Origin: Marthasterias glacialis
Lineage: Eukaryota; Echinodermata; Asteroidea; Forcipulatida; Asteriidae
Reading direction: 5' to 3'
DNA: 64,000 bases
Assembly: GCA_911728455.2 (NCBI GenBank)
Contig: OU452229.1
Coordinates: 20,154,754 to 20,218,753 of the forward strand
The notes under the pieces are model-generated. The model had not been told where the DNA came from and searched no databases. It was given only the letters and a program-made list of their open reading frames with translations. Below are positions 11,640-23,744 of the stretch, piece by piece. Position 1 is the first letter of the stretch. Each line of letters opens with the position of its first letter. Both the position numbers and the translations under genes were made by a program.

Positions 11640-12700
11640 TTTATGACTGCCAGAGAAATAAGATAAGTATAAATAAATATATAAATATTATTATAACGAG
11701 CGTCTATCTTTAACATATTTCATATAGGGCTTCTCTGCTAAACTAGCATATTTTCTTTTTCAGCACGACGTTAGAAAGTCTTTCTTTCCAATTCCCCCCA
11801 CACTTAATTGAGTAAGCAATTAATTCCGCACAAGCAGTTTTCAGTTTGGCAAGGGTTATAAAATAATCATGCACATAAAAAATTATAGTGCAACCCAAAC
11901 AGCCATTCTCAACTTACTATGACTGTAACAGTGTTATGTGTCATTTAATATTGGTGCCATAAGTTTGCATGGGTGATAAAGAAGATGGATTTACCCTACA
12001 CCAATGTGTGATAAGTATACGTTTATACTCCAAAGAAATTCAACAGACTACTCGAACGGGTTGAATTCGAACCCACGACACTGCATTCCAGAGCAGATGT
12101 CTTTAACATTCAACTGCTTTACCAAGGAAGGACAAAGGGGGCGTTTTCCTTATGAAATTCACAAAATAAAAAGTACACTGTACGACTATTTCTATATCAT
12201 TTTATGGATTAATAAATCTTTTTGTGGCATATGTCGTTTCACTTATTTTGGTCATAGCTGTTCGCTATAGAAAGGTCAAATGACCCCATTTCCTTTCCTG
12301 AAAGAGGGTGATTACCAGCTGAATGTCCCAAGCTCAGCCGGAAACTCTTCCCATTTGCACCGGATAAGTGCAGTTGTATATCTTACAAATAGTCATAATC
12401 AATGACCAACGAGTATCTTATGGTGTGTAAGAATTCAGGCAGAGACAATTCAGATTTTAAGTGCAACGTCAAATTTCATATAATTACAAATTCGAATAAA
12501 TTAAAACACAGAGCCGTTGCTAATGGAAGCTCACCCAGACCTAATGCGGACTTAACAATATGCATCAAAATTTATGGCTTAAGTGAGACAGCGCCCCTTA
12601 CGTTCAAAGACATTCGGTTTCTGTTTGATCAGCGTAAAACGTTCATTGTTTGAATCATCATTGCTGTGCTTGAACATAGAGTTTCGTTCGGTTACACGCC
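11640..12700. other. Non-coding; possible tRNA-like remnant at 12058-12130
   Basis: On the minus strand TTGGTAAAGCAGTTGAATG and GGGTTCGAATTC are spaced like A- and B-boxes, which could be an old SINE. Nothing else was recognised. Confidence 0.35.
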
Positions 12701-12701
12701 T

Positions 12702-12840
12702 ATGTTCCGACATGTATGTTCCCAATCCCAACCCTAACCTTACCCAAACTCTAACCCTAACTCTAACTCTCAGCGTGTTTATCACGAGGAGTTAATCAGA
12801 ACACATGGCTGTCGGAACATGGGGGTGTCGGAACATGAGG
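12702..12840. repeat. Telomere-like tract between inverted GTTCCGACATG motifs
   Basis: The centre (12721-12772) is a degenerate array of CCCTAA-type units (ACCCTAACC, CTAACCCTAACTC), the complement of the animal telomere repeat. ATGTTCCGACATG lies to its left, and TGTCGGAACATG occurs twice to its right in opposite sense. The arrangement suggests an internal telomeric patch caught in an inverted-repeat element and not a chromosome end. Confidence 0.6.
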
Positions 12841-15800
12841 ATGTCCTTTTCGTTCCACAAGTCGCGGCCACAGAACGTTGCTATTGGCGAAAAGCCTAGA
12901 CCCGTTTTTGACGTCTTCATCTATAGAGTTACAAGTCAAGAAAAGTGGACTAACCCTTTCAAGGTTGAAAATGTCATGCCTGAGCTGGACCACCAACGCA
13001 CAAAAAAAATATGTTCTCGGTGATCTTGTGCTCAAGATAGATGTCTTTTAGATGACAAGCATCATCAGTTGAATTGTCGTTTTCATGTTCTCTAGTCTAA
13101 CTGTTAGGGGCGTTGAAAACGTTGACATTGTCAGTGATGAATGGAATGCCAAATTGTGTTTGTTTCTAAACTCAGGGTCCATCATCTCTTCATCCCATCC
13201 TATGTACACTGTGTACATTGCTCTACCCTGTCAACCAATTAGTCCTCTCCTTTTTGGCGCAAACTACCTTCATTCTGCTTCCTTAATTATTTACAACGGA
13301 CGGGGAGCGTGAATCCAACCCCCCCCCCCCTCTCCCCCCCCCCCCCCGCGGCCTCTACTCTTCAGCAGTATTTGAGCGCGGACAAAATGAAATTAAAAGA
13401 CACTAGCTGGTACTAAGTGGCTTTTAGTTTTCAGAGAGAGGGGGGAAAAACTAAGTAAATTTGCTTGTACTTCCCGTTATCCATCATCCAAACAGAAGCT
13501 GGTCGCTGTTTTATTGTGTTCAAGGTCTGTTAAATAACTGGATTAGCTCATCTGATTGTTTTTCTGGATTGATGGGAAAATTCCCTAATCTGGGCGGAGC
13601 ACTAAGCCATTTCACATGTTAGTGTATATGAATCTATGGAATGTGTGTTATAAAAATGAATATGAAGAATCGGAATTCGTTAATAATTTTTTTTTTTTAT
13701 GTGTTCAAAATGTAGGTCTACTCTCCCAAAAGATTTTGTTGTAGAATTCATTTTAAGGTAATTTTTTTTCATGCCACACCTGTGCCATACCACCTTAGAC
13801 AGACCTGTAGTCGGAGCCCTTTGGAACTTACATGCTGATCGTCATCGTCAGTGTCCCTTTCATCTAGATGTAACTTCCTTGATACAATTATTTCTCCTTT
13901 TTTTGGGGGGGGGGGCAAATGTGTCACATTGGAAACTCAACAGAAAATCTTGCTTTGCAAATATTAATTTACTCGCAAACCAAAATATTATCCGCCCAAG
14001 GAATCAAATCACATACGGTACGCACATAGTATTTTTCCCGTCAACCTGTTTGTGTTGTTGGTCTGAAATTTGGCCGTGCTTGCAGCGTTTGCGGTTCTAT
14101 TAACTTGGCGCACGGGCACTCTATTTTGTAGGGCGTGTCGTGATATCAACAGGCATACACGCTACCCGGTCTGGAACCTTCTGTTTACCACACGGGCAAC
14201 ATGCAACAATAATGTGCCCCCTTTTTTTTTAACTCTTCTGGACCCAGCCCTGACAATACTTCTAAAAAATAACGCATACACAATTGCAGCCACAATTTTT
14301 TCAGTGCTATATCTTATAGGCCTATATACCTATGCATTATTCAAAAACACATGCACTTGCATCGTCCGTATATAGTATCTACCTTGGAAAACAATATTAA
14401 AATTAATCACACAAACCCTATAAAATTATATCGAACAATTCCAGCCCCGTTTCATTAAGTCTAACCGAGGGCGTCTTCAGTTCCCCCTGGTTACCTTACC
14501 CCTGCTGCTACCAGCCAATCAAAAACGTGCACGAGACAACAGCTGCTCTGCTCGCCAAGTGAATGTAATTTATGATTCCTATTGTTGCCTCTATGCCATA
14601 GGTGAGTACTGTGAGACAAAGGCAGTTATGGATATGTGCATTGTGTCTTCATCGTTCAGCTTTGTTATGTAGGTGTACCAACAAATTATATATGACTATT
14701 GGTTTCGCTTCGGTGCAGCCCCAGCGGTGTTGTGGTCTTCCTATGGTTGGAAAGGGACATCCGCTAAATCCCATAAGGTAGTGAAAACAAGCCGTCCATT
14801 CTCGACATCTTGACTATGGTCTAAACATGCACAGGATGTGAAACCCAAATCGTAATGTTGATCCAAGTACATGACGACAATTCGTGGTTCTGATAAACGC
14901 GTGGTTGAAGCTTTTACTGTGGGGCATCATAATATTAAAGTCACAGTTGTTTCATTTTAGATCTCGTCGCATACTGATCTGATCAGCATACCATTATACT
15001 GGTTCGAGAGAGCAACGTTTCCAATGCCTATCAAGCCGTTTTGGACACCAAAAAACGAGGGCTTAGAACTGATATCTATGTGACACATTCTTTCACTGAA
15101 TTCACAACTTTTGCTTCACTTGTGGGAGACAATTGTTGACACTCCCTGAGATTTAATTGCGAATGGATACAATGAAATTCCATCCAGACAAGCCTAACTT
15201 TGAGCTTATATCCAACAAGTCTACCCTTGATCTATGGGTAAAGATGTACACACTGGTATGTAGAATGTCAGAAGTTCAAACCCGGCTCGAGTCGACTCTG
15301 GGTTGTCCCCGTAGGTCAGGTCAGCCTGGGTATTCGGTGCTTTTAAAACTGTATGTCGATTGAGGGAGAAGTGAAGATTTATTTCGCAATCTCAAGACTA
15401 ATTCAAAGTTAAATAATTAATTTACTTGAGTGAAATTTATTGACAATTCCCATTGCCTCGTATTCATTTTGACAAGGTTATGTTTGACGACAATATACAC
15501 AGAACTTAGCTATGATAGCGATCTCCAGACTATTTTTGTCCTAAGCTTGTGTTATAATCTAACGGTAGATGGCAGATAGCAGTAGATGAATTAGCAAATA
15601 AGAACCTGACGATCTTTACTAATGGGACAATTGAACGACACTCGAGGGACAGTGTATACTCTAAGATGTCATTTTATGAAGTGGAGCAAATACGAAGCAG
15701 TCCATTAACGACTACGGCAGCTCCGTAGAGCCATGTAGGATGTCAGTTTGCTGTGTACAGTGTAACGTCCTCGCCCATTAGCGGAGTAATCACTTCGTCA

Positions 15801-16961
15801 TTGCATTTTAGGCTTCAAGGTCTTCCGTACTGCTCCTGATCAACTCGTAATATTGTTATGATGAATAACTAAATGATACATGTCGATTACTGGACTAGAC
15901 TTGTTTCTTAGTCTTCTCGGAGCTTCTTTTCACGAGGAGAGCACGGGTATGTCATGTATTTGATGATGTTCATCCTCATGTTTTGCAATCGCACTTGACG
16001 GATCTAGTTCATGTTCATACAAGATAGTGCTTAAATTGTTTTGTTTTTTTTAGAAAATAGCAGTTTTCTATATGGGAAAACTGGAACAGATTTTTGGCGG
16101 ATGAACACGAGTGATAAAGCCAAGGTTAATGGTGCGGTGCTTCGTCATTTTGTATAATTTCCAAATTACCTGCCTGTGTCATTACCAGAAAATCATAATT
16201 ACAGTGGATGTAATTACACAGTGCACGCTTGCACGCAATACTCGTTATTAATAATATAGTCAGGGACGAGCGGGGTCGTCAGTTAAGTTCATAACCCCTA
16301 TGGTAATAAGCTTTTTCCCCAAAAATAATATTGTTTCTTCGGAATATTACAGTCTGTGTGTAACACGCGTAAAAAGAAAAGAATTTGCCGATTTTAGAAG
16401 TTACAATCCAAATGATATTCTTACTTGTGATGAAAATTCTATGTCGAAACAGATTCAAAATGATATTTCAATTTTTCAGAAATTGATTGGCGCCCTCTAT
16501 CGGCCATCATCGACACGTGGTCCTCGACAAGTCGCAAAAAGGCGCCGTGAATGAATATCAGCTTCGTACCACCGACTGCTTAAAATAATGGTAGGTGTTA
16601 ATTGTTTCGTGTTTTTTGTGGCATAGATTCGTCTTTAGTAATCAGTATTGCATGTCCCGCTTGAAGCAAATTTACAGTTGGAAGCAAACGAAACCATGAT
16701 CATTTTAAGTCAATATCGCGCAAACCAACCATTCACAGTGTACCATTCACGCAAGTAGCTACAAGTAGTTAGTATAAATCCACCTTTGCCGTTAAACGTA
16801 TACTGATAAGGTTTTTAAAGCAGTCTAAGTTTATCTATATACAGTATTAGTATGGGTGTCGGACTTTGTACCAACTGCGAACAGTAGCGACAGGAGTTCA
16901 CTGATCACGTTATAATGCGATGAATCCATGGCTGACTCCATTATCAATATTTTCTGAGTTG
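12841..16961. other. Non-coding; C-rich run at 13319-13347 and T7G11 at 13898-13915
   Basis: About 4 kb without a supported gene. An interrupted C tract lies at 13319-13347 and a T run passes directly into a G run at 13898-13915. A 31-codon segment from ATG 15163 ending at a weak donor was considered and not accepted. Confidence 0.5.
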
Positions 16962-17120
16962 TAGGCCGTTTACGAAACCACGGCTTGGGCTTGGGCTTGG
17001 GCTTCGGCTCTGTCAGTTATTTTGAAAACGGGTGTTTTCCTTACGGGGATTCAAACAGGCGGACGGAGTCCAAGCCGGAGCCGGAGCCCAAGCCCAAGCC
17101 GTGATTTCGTAAACGGCCTA
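16962..17120. mobile_element. MITE family A, copy 1
   Basis: A 159-bp palindromic unit. TAGGCCGTTTACGAAACCA followed by GGCTTGGGC units is mirrored by GCCCAAGCC units and then ATTTCGTAAACGGCCTA. The GGGCTT hexamer is iterated in both arms. Related copies are at 28436-28585 and 52668-52793, with a half copy at 46580-46655. There is no coding capacity. The mobilising transposase is unknown. Confidence 0.85.
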
Positions 17121-17393
17121 AGACGAGCCGAATAATTTTATGCGTGTATCGTAATGCGTTTAAAACAGTGTTTGTCTACGCAAACCAGTGTACACATTGG
17201 AAATAGGCCTGGTTTCCTTGTTCTATAAAGACTTGCACATGTACATTAAGTTTGTTGAACATCGTATACTGTACATTAAATGTATACCATATTCAAGAGT
17301 AACAATATTGTATGATGGTCCATGCTTTGAAATGGTAAGGGGCGGATCTGAGGTCCAGAGAGGGGGGTTTGAAATGTCACACGGGGGGTGACT

Positions 17394-17515
17394 TAGGCCG
17401 CGTCCGAATCAAGTGACTTCGGCTACGGTTGGCTGCAGCGACAACGTTGGAGAATGGGACTTTACGGCAATCCGGCCGTAGCCACAGCCGAAGCCCTCAA
17501 TTCGTACACGGCCTC
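17394..17515. mobile_element. MITE family B, copy 1
   Basis: TAGGCCGCGTCCGAATCAAG, then CTTCGGCTACGG, is mirrored by CCGGCCGTAGCC..CCGAAGCC and ACACGGCCT. A related copy is at 57912-58032, which shares CCGAATCAAG, GGCTGCA.AGACAACGTTG and the CTCCGGCCGTGGCCGAAG arm. The termini resemble those of family A, so the families may share a transposase. Confidence 0.8.
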
Positions 17516-18360
17516 ACTCTCAATTCAGACACACACTAGAGTAGCCATAAAGCGGCAAGAGTCCTTCACGAGGAAATCAAGACAACATCAGGACAACTCA
17601 ATTGTCAACCGCAATAATTGCGCTCTTAACCTGTTTACTATGCGAGTTTCGAAATTGAAAATGAAACTTAGAAAATTCAAATGGTTCATTGAGTGTATGT
17701 GTTTGTAATAGTTGTGGTTTATACCTAAATAATTGGGTTGTCGTTTTTCAGAATCGTAATTCATAAATGAATAGGGGTGGTGGTAGTTGTGCAAGTTTTA
17801 GAGTATTTTTTGTAGGTTTATTTTAGGAAACAAGTTCAAGGAAGAAGTGTATTCAGACGTGACATTTACCTTCTCGTTTTGTTCGTGGTCTGTGGATTTT
17901 TTTTTTTTTTTTGGGGGGGGCGGGTTTGTTCGTGGTCTCGGGTTTTTTGTTTACATTTGACCGGCTTTGTCCTAACAAGAAGCACTGTAGGTTCGGAAAT
18001 GAAAACAATTTTCCGAAACCGACAGGTGCTGCATCCGGTTTCCTTTTGTGGATATCTCTGGAGAATTGTGTAGTTATAACTTATTGCTCTAGATCTGGTA
18101 AAGTAAAAAGTGATGGATGACAAATTCATCACAAGCTGATGATATTTGAGAAGATGGTGAAGAAAGGTGACAACAATTTCGATCTTCAGAAAGAAGGAAA
18201 AAATCGTAAATGTGGTACCTTTTTATGACATCTGAGTTCTCATAATGTCAACGCTTATGAAAATGGCTATAAAAATACACTCCTTCCATGATAACATATA
18301 ATTGTGGTGTGTTTACTGCATGGGTTATAGTACTGTATGTAGCTATAGCACAGTCAGGCA
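17516..18360. other. Non-coding; T16G8 junction at 17897-17920
   Basis: No gene. A 16-base T run passes directly into 8 G. Confidence 0.5.
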
Positions 18361-19184
18361 CACGAGGCTTTTCGTGACTATCCCAATGTCGCCATCGTGT
18401 GGCTACGTCTCGCTTCCCTGCCTTTATTGATGCGCGGTCAAGCGATGACGGCGGTCTCATACGCACCAAGATATTTCGTCATGTACGACAAATCTCCAAC
18501 CATTGATGACGGTGACGAATCCGCTCCGTCGGTGAGGCAACAGCCTTGGCTGGGGCCCGAAGACACGCCCTTTTTGTAGGTGACTGAGGGAAAGAGAGAG
18601 AGAGAGAGAGGGAGAGAAGAACAAGCGTTCCCCCGAACACCAGCCGAACTCCATCCAGCAACAAGCTAACAGTGAGACGTTCATGGGGAGAATCCAAGCG
18701 ACCACGATTCGGACCAGCTGGTGCGCCGTGCTCGCATCTGATGATACCTGCTCTTGTTATCGATCTCTCCACTGCTGAAGATGTCGTCACGCAGACCTCT
18801 CTCCGCATGTGTGCATGCTCTGCATCAATAAGATGCTCCCTACGACGTACAATATATCTGTGGTATGATTCACCGCGTCAGATATTCTGTATGACAATCA
18901 GTCTACCCGTATGCTTTGCCCCCATACTACAGTGACGTGTACCGAGCCCATCTTCTCATATAATGCCTGCAGGTAATAGGGTGAGCAACTCTGCATCTCT
19001 TATGACAATCTGCCAGCTCAGCATAAGTGACAAGAGTACTATACTTGACCATCAGATCCATTCTCATGGGGTCAGTTTTTTACTCTATCCATCCACTCCC
19101 ATGTCCAACTCCCGTACTGACTGTACCAACACGACAGCGGGTGAACACCTACGGACTTGAAGCTGCGCGAACTGGCGTCTTAAT
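18361..19184 (+). other. CpG-richer block upstream of a candidate exon; (GA)n at 18593-18613
   Basis: The base composition is clearly richer in G, C and CpG than its surroundings. It contains a GA microsatellite and a number of short frames, none convincing. It could be a promoter or 5' UTR region for the candidate exon at 19185, but no TATA box or initiator was identified. Confidence 0.3.
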
Positions 19185-19233
19185 ATGGATGTAACCATCA
19201 GCATTTTACGGCTCCAGTCCGGCGGTTTGACAG
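19185..19233 (+). CDS. Candidate 5' coding exon (unidentified)
   Basis: ATG begins a 16-codon run (MDVTISILRLQSGGLT plus one base) that ends exactly at CAG|GTAAGTA, a near-perfect donor. It sits at the edge of the CpG-richer block. The peptide is too short to identify and no downstream exon was found, so it could equally be UTR or chance. Confidence 0.2.
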
Positions 19234-19239
19234 GTAAGT

Positions 19240-22200
19240 ATAAATAACAAGAGGAATTCGATGGATGATTTTAATCCGCAGCAGATCGTGGCGGTTTGTC
19301 TACTGAAGACGAAACGGTTTACGGCAAGTAATGAAGCAGACGTGATTGCGTCTGATCTGTGTACTGTGGTGTGTTGGAATGGATGTCAGTGAGTTCGGCT
19401 AAGTGGGCTATTTATACACCGTAATACCTTATCAGTTCTCCTGCCAATATTTATAATGTGGAAGTATTTTTTACAGTTAACAGTAAGCTGCATCATTGTC
19501 CGTTTGTTGTTGCCTGGTACTTCTCGTTCCAAATGCGTATAATTTCAGCAATCACTGTTCATACCGTAATTCATTGTTGTCTTTTTATTTTGAAGGTCTA
19601 CCGTATCTGTACGACTGATCACGGTAGACATTTTGTAAACAATAATTTAGGTTTTTTTTTCTTAAGAGCCTCGTGATCTCTTCCTTGCTTGGAATGGATG
19701 TCCAACTTGGATTGGAAAGGGAGCTAAATGTTGGGTTAACATTGTGTAGTTGTGATGTGAGTTAATTTCAACAATGATAGGGAACACGTGAATTGTTTTG
19801 GCGGGAAACATCGATGGTTAACAAAGAACCTCGTGCAGTGAAAGCATCAGACAGCGTAAAAGCATTAAGCTAAAACTTGCCTGAAACTAAACATTAATAC
19901 GTTGCCAAATTCATTGACAATTTTTGACAGCCCGAAACTAGGCTTATTTGACAAAGGTAAAGGTTCATAAATTAATAATCATATACGCATAAATAGTGGG
20001 AAGGCTTCGGTGCATTCCCCCCTTTTTTCTTTCTTTTCTTCAGTAAATTGGCGCCTCTAGACGTATGGGCCATTGTACTGGGACTGGGCACAATAAAAAA
20101 AAGTATATTGTGTGGGTCCAAGGCAGAAAGAGAAAGGGCTTTTGTACCATTGTATTTAAAGAGTTTACGCTTTCCATTGAGAGATGGAGCGGTACCACCG
20201 GCTGCAGTGTTCTTATGAAAAAAATACATCATTTCCAATGCAGTTGTATTCTTAGTGGACCAGGGGTATACTCAAACGTGTGAGCACGATTCACCCCCCT
20301 TTTCGTCGCGTGGCCTGCGGCGAAACGGTCCCCAGTTGAATGGGAATATTGTTTTTTGTTCGAAGTAGGAAAGGAAAAAAAACGGCACGCGAGACTGGCG
20401 ACGACTGTAATCACGTGATTGCTTTTTCACAGGTCCAGTATTTCTGCCAACTTCCATCACCCCTATTTTTCTTTTCTTCTTTTCCCTCGGGGTTTCACAA
20501 GTTCGTTTGTGCTTAGGATTTGCAAAAATAGTGCTGGGGGACGTTGTGGTTTATCTTCTGTTTTTCCCTCAGTCCGTGAACCTCTCATGGTAGCGCAGAA
20601 ATTACATGTGCATGGATTGTGCGGTGTTTGCTTTCCACTTTGTGAGGAACCCTAACTTGCCACGACGTAACTCAAATTAGAGGACCATTTTTTTTTCTTC
20701 AGTCTGCTTGAGATTTTGTCCTCTCTTACACACACTCGCATGGTCCTCTGTTTTGCGATGGGTCATACATACTACACGTTTATGTGTCAACGAAAACAAC
20801 ATTACAAAGGAAATGGCATTGCATTTTACAACGGCGTCTCTGAAACATGTTTCTTTAAGTTGCTTAGACATGACGTTGCCTTTTTTAAACGTTCAACTTT
20901 CGCAACTTTAAATGCATAGTCTGTGTGAGTTTGATTGTATTTCAAGATTATGAACCGCCCCCCCCCCCCAATTGTCAATTTTTCCCTTGTTTGTTTGTTG
21001 GGTTGTTTGTTTGTTTGTGCGTGTGTATGTTTGTTGTTGTGTTTTGTATTGTAAAGAATAAGGATGTAATTATTTACAAATGTGTGGTCATCGACAACGG
21101 TTCATCGTTCATAACGTGTTCTTTGAATTGTTTTGTAATAAAGCAAGCCATGAAATTGCAGCTGATATATTTCAAAATATTAGGGTTTTATAGCAAGCAG
21201 CAAAATTTGCTCAGCAGCAAGCTAAACAATATCCAGAGAACCATTCACACAAACAATAAATACTATCTTAAATCTTGGTGGGCAATCTTTTCTTCTACTA
21301 TGAACATTTGTGTGTTCAGCAATTTTGTGTGAAGTTAGCAGCTTCTATCTTGTTCCAGCTTCAACGTTAGCTTCCAAAGGCTAGCTTCAGTTGTTATGTC
21401 TGGTCAGAGATTTCTTCGGAAACAATCTCTTAGGATTTGGAAGACCACTTGAGTTGTTGCAGGCTTACTAGGTGTCCTTCAAATCGTGTGGCTCGTTCTT
21501 TGGACTGAACTTTTACTCCCACTACAAATAAAAAGGAGCGTCTGGTGCACAACATTGTGAAACATCTTGTGAGAAATGCACACAACTGTGTAAAGAAATT
21601 GTTTGTTGAGGTAAACGAATGTAATCCTTTGATCCTTCTAATCCGCATTCATCCAATCCCCTTCGATGGAATTATTGCTTGTATACTTTTATATTAAGTC
21701 GTGATTTTGTTTTCTTAAGACACCAACTGGACCTGTTTCGTTTAGAGCACGTCCACCGCTCGAGCCTCAACCCTCAACATGTACGTCAAACTGGCAAAAG
21801 GTCGCGGTAGGACACAGCGCGCCACCAACGGCAACAACCTAAAATTGTCTCTTAGACGACCGAGTACAGCTCGTTTTAAATTATATGCATACGACCCTGC
21901 GAGATGCGTGTGGCAGGGTTCTTTATGAGACCGAACAAGGCGAGCACTCCCGTAATATCGCCCGGTCATTCCGCTCCGATGATCCCGTTACTTGCTTATT
22001 TGTCGCGCGCGGCGTGATGGTAAAGTGCAACCGCCCGCAGAATATTCAGCCTATTTGAGCTCGAATATTTAACGGAGACGATTCGTCGCTTTGTAGTGTG
22101 TACATGTAGTAACTGATATCTATGCACAATGTTAGCCCTTCCGTTGTCCCTTGGTGCTCTGAAAATTGTATAAGTTGTTCCTATACTAATCATAAATTTA

Positions 22201-23640
22201 CCCTTTGTAATAAAATAATACATTGACGAGTGAACTGACCAAAATTGTCTTTGTTTTTCATCACTTCATGAAGAAGAAAAAAATAGTACAAAAACCACAA
22301 GTTAAAAAGTCTTAATAAATTATAACTTAATGCTTTGGTTATTTATTGGATTATAATCGCGGGTTCTCGGTACCTACTAGTATAAAATACACATCAAATT
22401 AGAATGAACAATTTGCAGAAATGGTTTCCCTAAAGATCACGCTATAAAATCAGTCCAAATGCTTAGCCCATGAATCCCACTGGGAGAAGACTGTCTCTTC
22501 TCTTTCACAGGATCTGCATTTCCTGTAAATCACCAGGGTAACCCATCTCTGTCTCTTATTGCATTTGCATGTTCGCTCCTTTTAACTTAGTAGAAATGTA
22601 TGCATTAAGTCAGTAGGCCTATGTAAAATAGTGGTTCGGGCAGTTTCAATAGCACGTTCCACGAACGCAGCGATAACACATGGGTCTTAGGTTGCCAGAG
22701 ATGTAGCGCATTCACTGGTCACTCATGCCATGAAAACATATTTCCACGTTACGCAAATTGTATAATATTTACCCTGACTGACGATCGTATCAGTTTCAGT
22801 GTGAACATGTTATGGACAGATGTCTGAGGTGAAAGGGGGCTCCAATGGATACCGTTTGGAGAGTGGAGAAAGGAAGGGAACTTTCATTGTTTCATTTTCC
22901 TTTTTTTTTTTCAGTGAAAATTTTAACGGGTTTGTTGTTTGACACATTCTCAGTAAAACAAAATAGCAGTTATCTGCAAAAGTATCAATTTCATTAAAAA
23001 AACACGAAACACTTTCCATTTTCAATGATGCGCCGTATTTCGGCACAAGGGGGTTAGTACAGTCTCGGTATTTTTTTAACCAATAATTATTTTCAAGACT
23101 GCACCTTATCTTGATTCAAAGAGAGTACAGTATACCAGTACCAGCAGTTTTGTCAGCCTCGCAGATGATTTTCGTTATCTTCACTTGAGTAAACGTACCG
23201 GTAGAAAAGAGGGGTTTTTTTGTTTTCCTTTTACGTCACCTGTGATGTACACCCAACCTTGAACAACAACAAAGTGTTGCGCACAGACAATGGATAAAAA
23301 TGAACTGAACATTGCGCGAGTACTGGCCTCCTACACATGCGCTCTACGACATCAATTCACCATGATGCAGTCATCAAAGTGCTAAACGTTTTCTATAATC
23401 TGTTTTTCTTTTTTAACAAAGTTTATGCTTTTTTTGTTGGAAAAGATTTTATGTAGCAACACGGACCGTGGATTTTACTCATTGGCCTACACTTGCATCC
23501 TTCAAGGAATTTGATCGTTTAAAACTTTAATCCATTCAACAAAATCATAAGCGGAAGAAATGCTATTTACATTTTCTAATAACATTAACCGGTATACCCA
23601 CTTTCCATCCGCAAGCCACTGCGTTATGTAAATGCTTTTG
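19240..23640. other. Non-coding; C run at 20957-20969 and GTTT tract at 20985-21035
   Basis: 4.4 kb without a supported gene. Only simple repeats stand out. A GC-richer patch at 21740-22030 has no convincing frame. Confidence 0.5.
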
Positions 23641-23647
23641 ATAGTCA

Positions 23648-23655
23648 TGACGTCA
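23648..23655. promoter_or_regulatory. CRE palindrome TGACGTCA upstream of a candidate exon
   Basis: A perfect cAMP-response-element-type site 24 bases before the candidate exon ATG at 23679. It is one of at least eleven such palindromes in the window, so it may come from repeats. Confidence 0.3.
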
Positions 23656-23678
23656 CTTCCCTGTCACAGATTGCATCA

Positions 23679-23742
23679 ATGCCACGTGACGGCAAAACAA
23701 AAAATGAAGTTTTGATGAATTATTTTCATAAAGATATTGACG
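23679..23742 (+). CDS. Candidate 5' coding exon (unidentified)
   Basis: ATG opens 21 codons (MPRDGKTKNEVLMNYFHKDI..) ending at ACG|GTAAGT, a good donor. The peptide is charged and protein-like but has no recognised family. No partner exon was seen downstream. Confidence 0.2.
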
Positions 23743-23744
23743 GT

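Noticed and set aside
12579..12785. Val-Arg repeat peptide on the minus strand
   Set aside because: Translation of the degenerate telomere-like repeat.
15163..15256. Candidate exon starting MDTMKFHPDKPNFEL
   Set aside because: The donor (CTGGTATGT) is weak, there is no promoter context, and the frame simply runs on past it.
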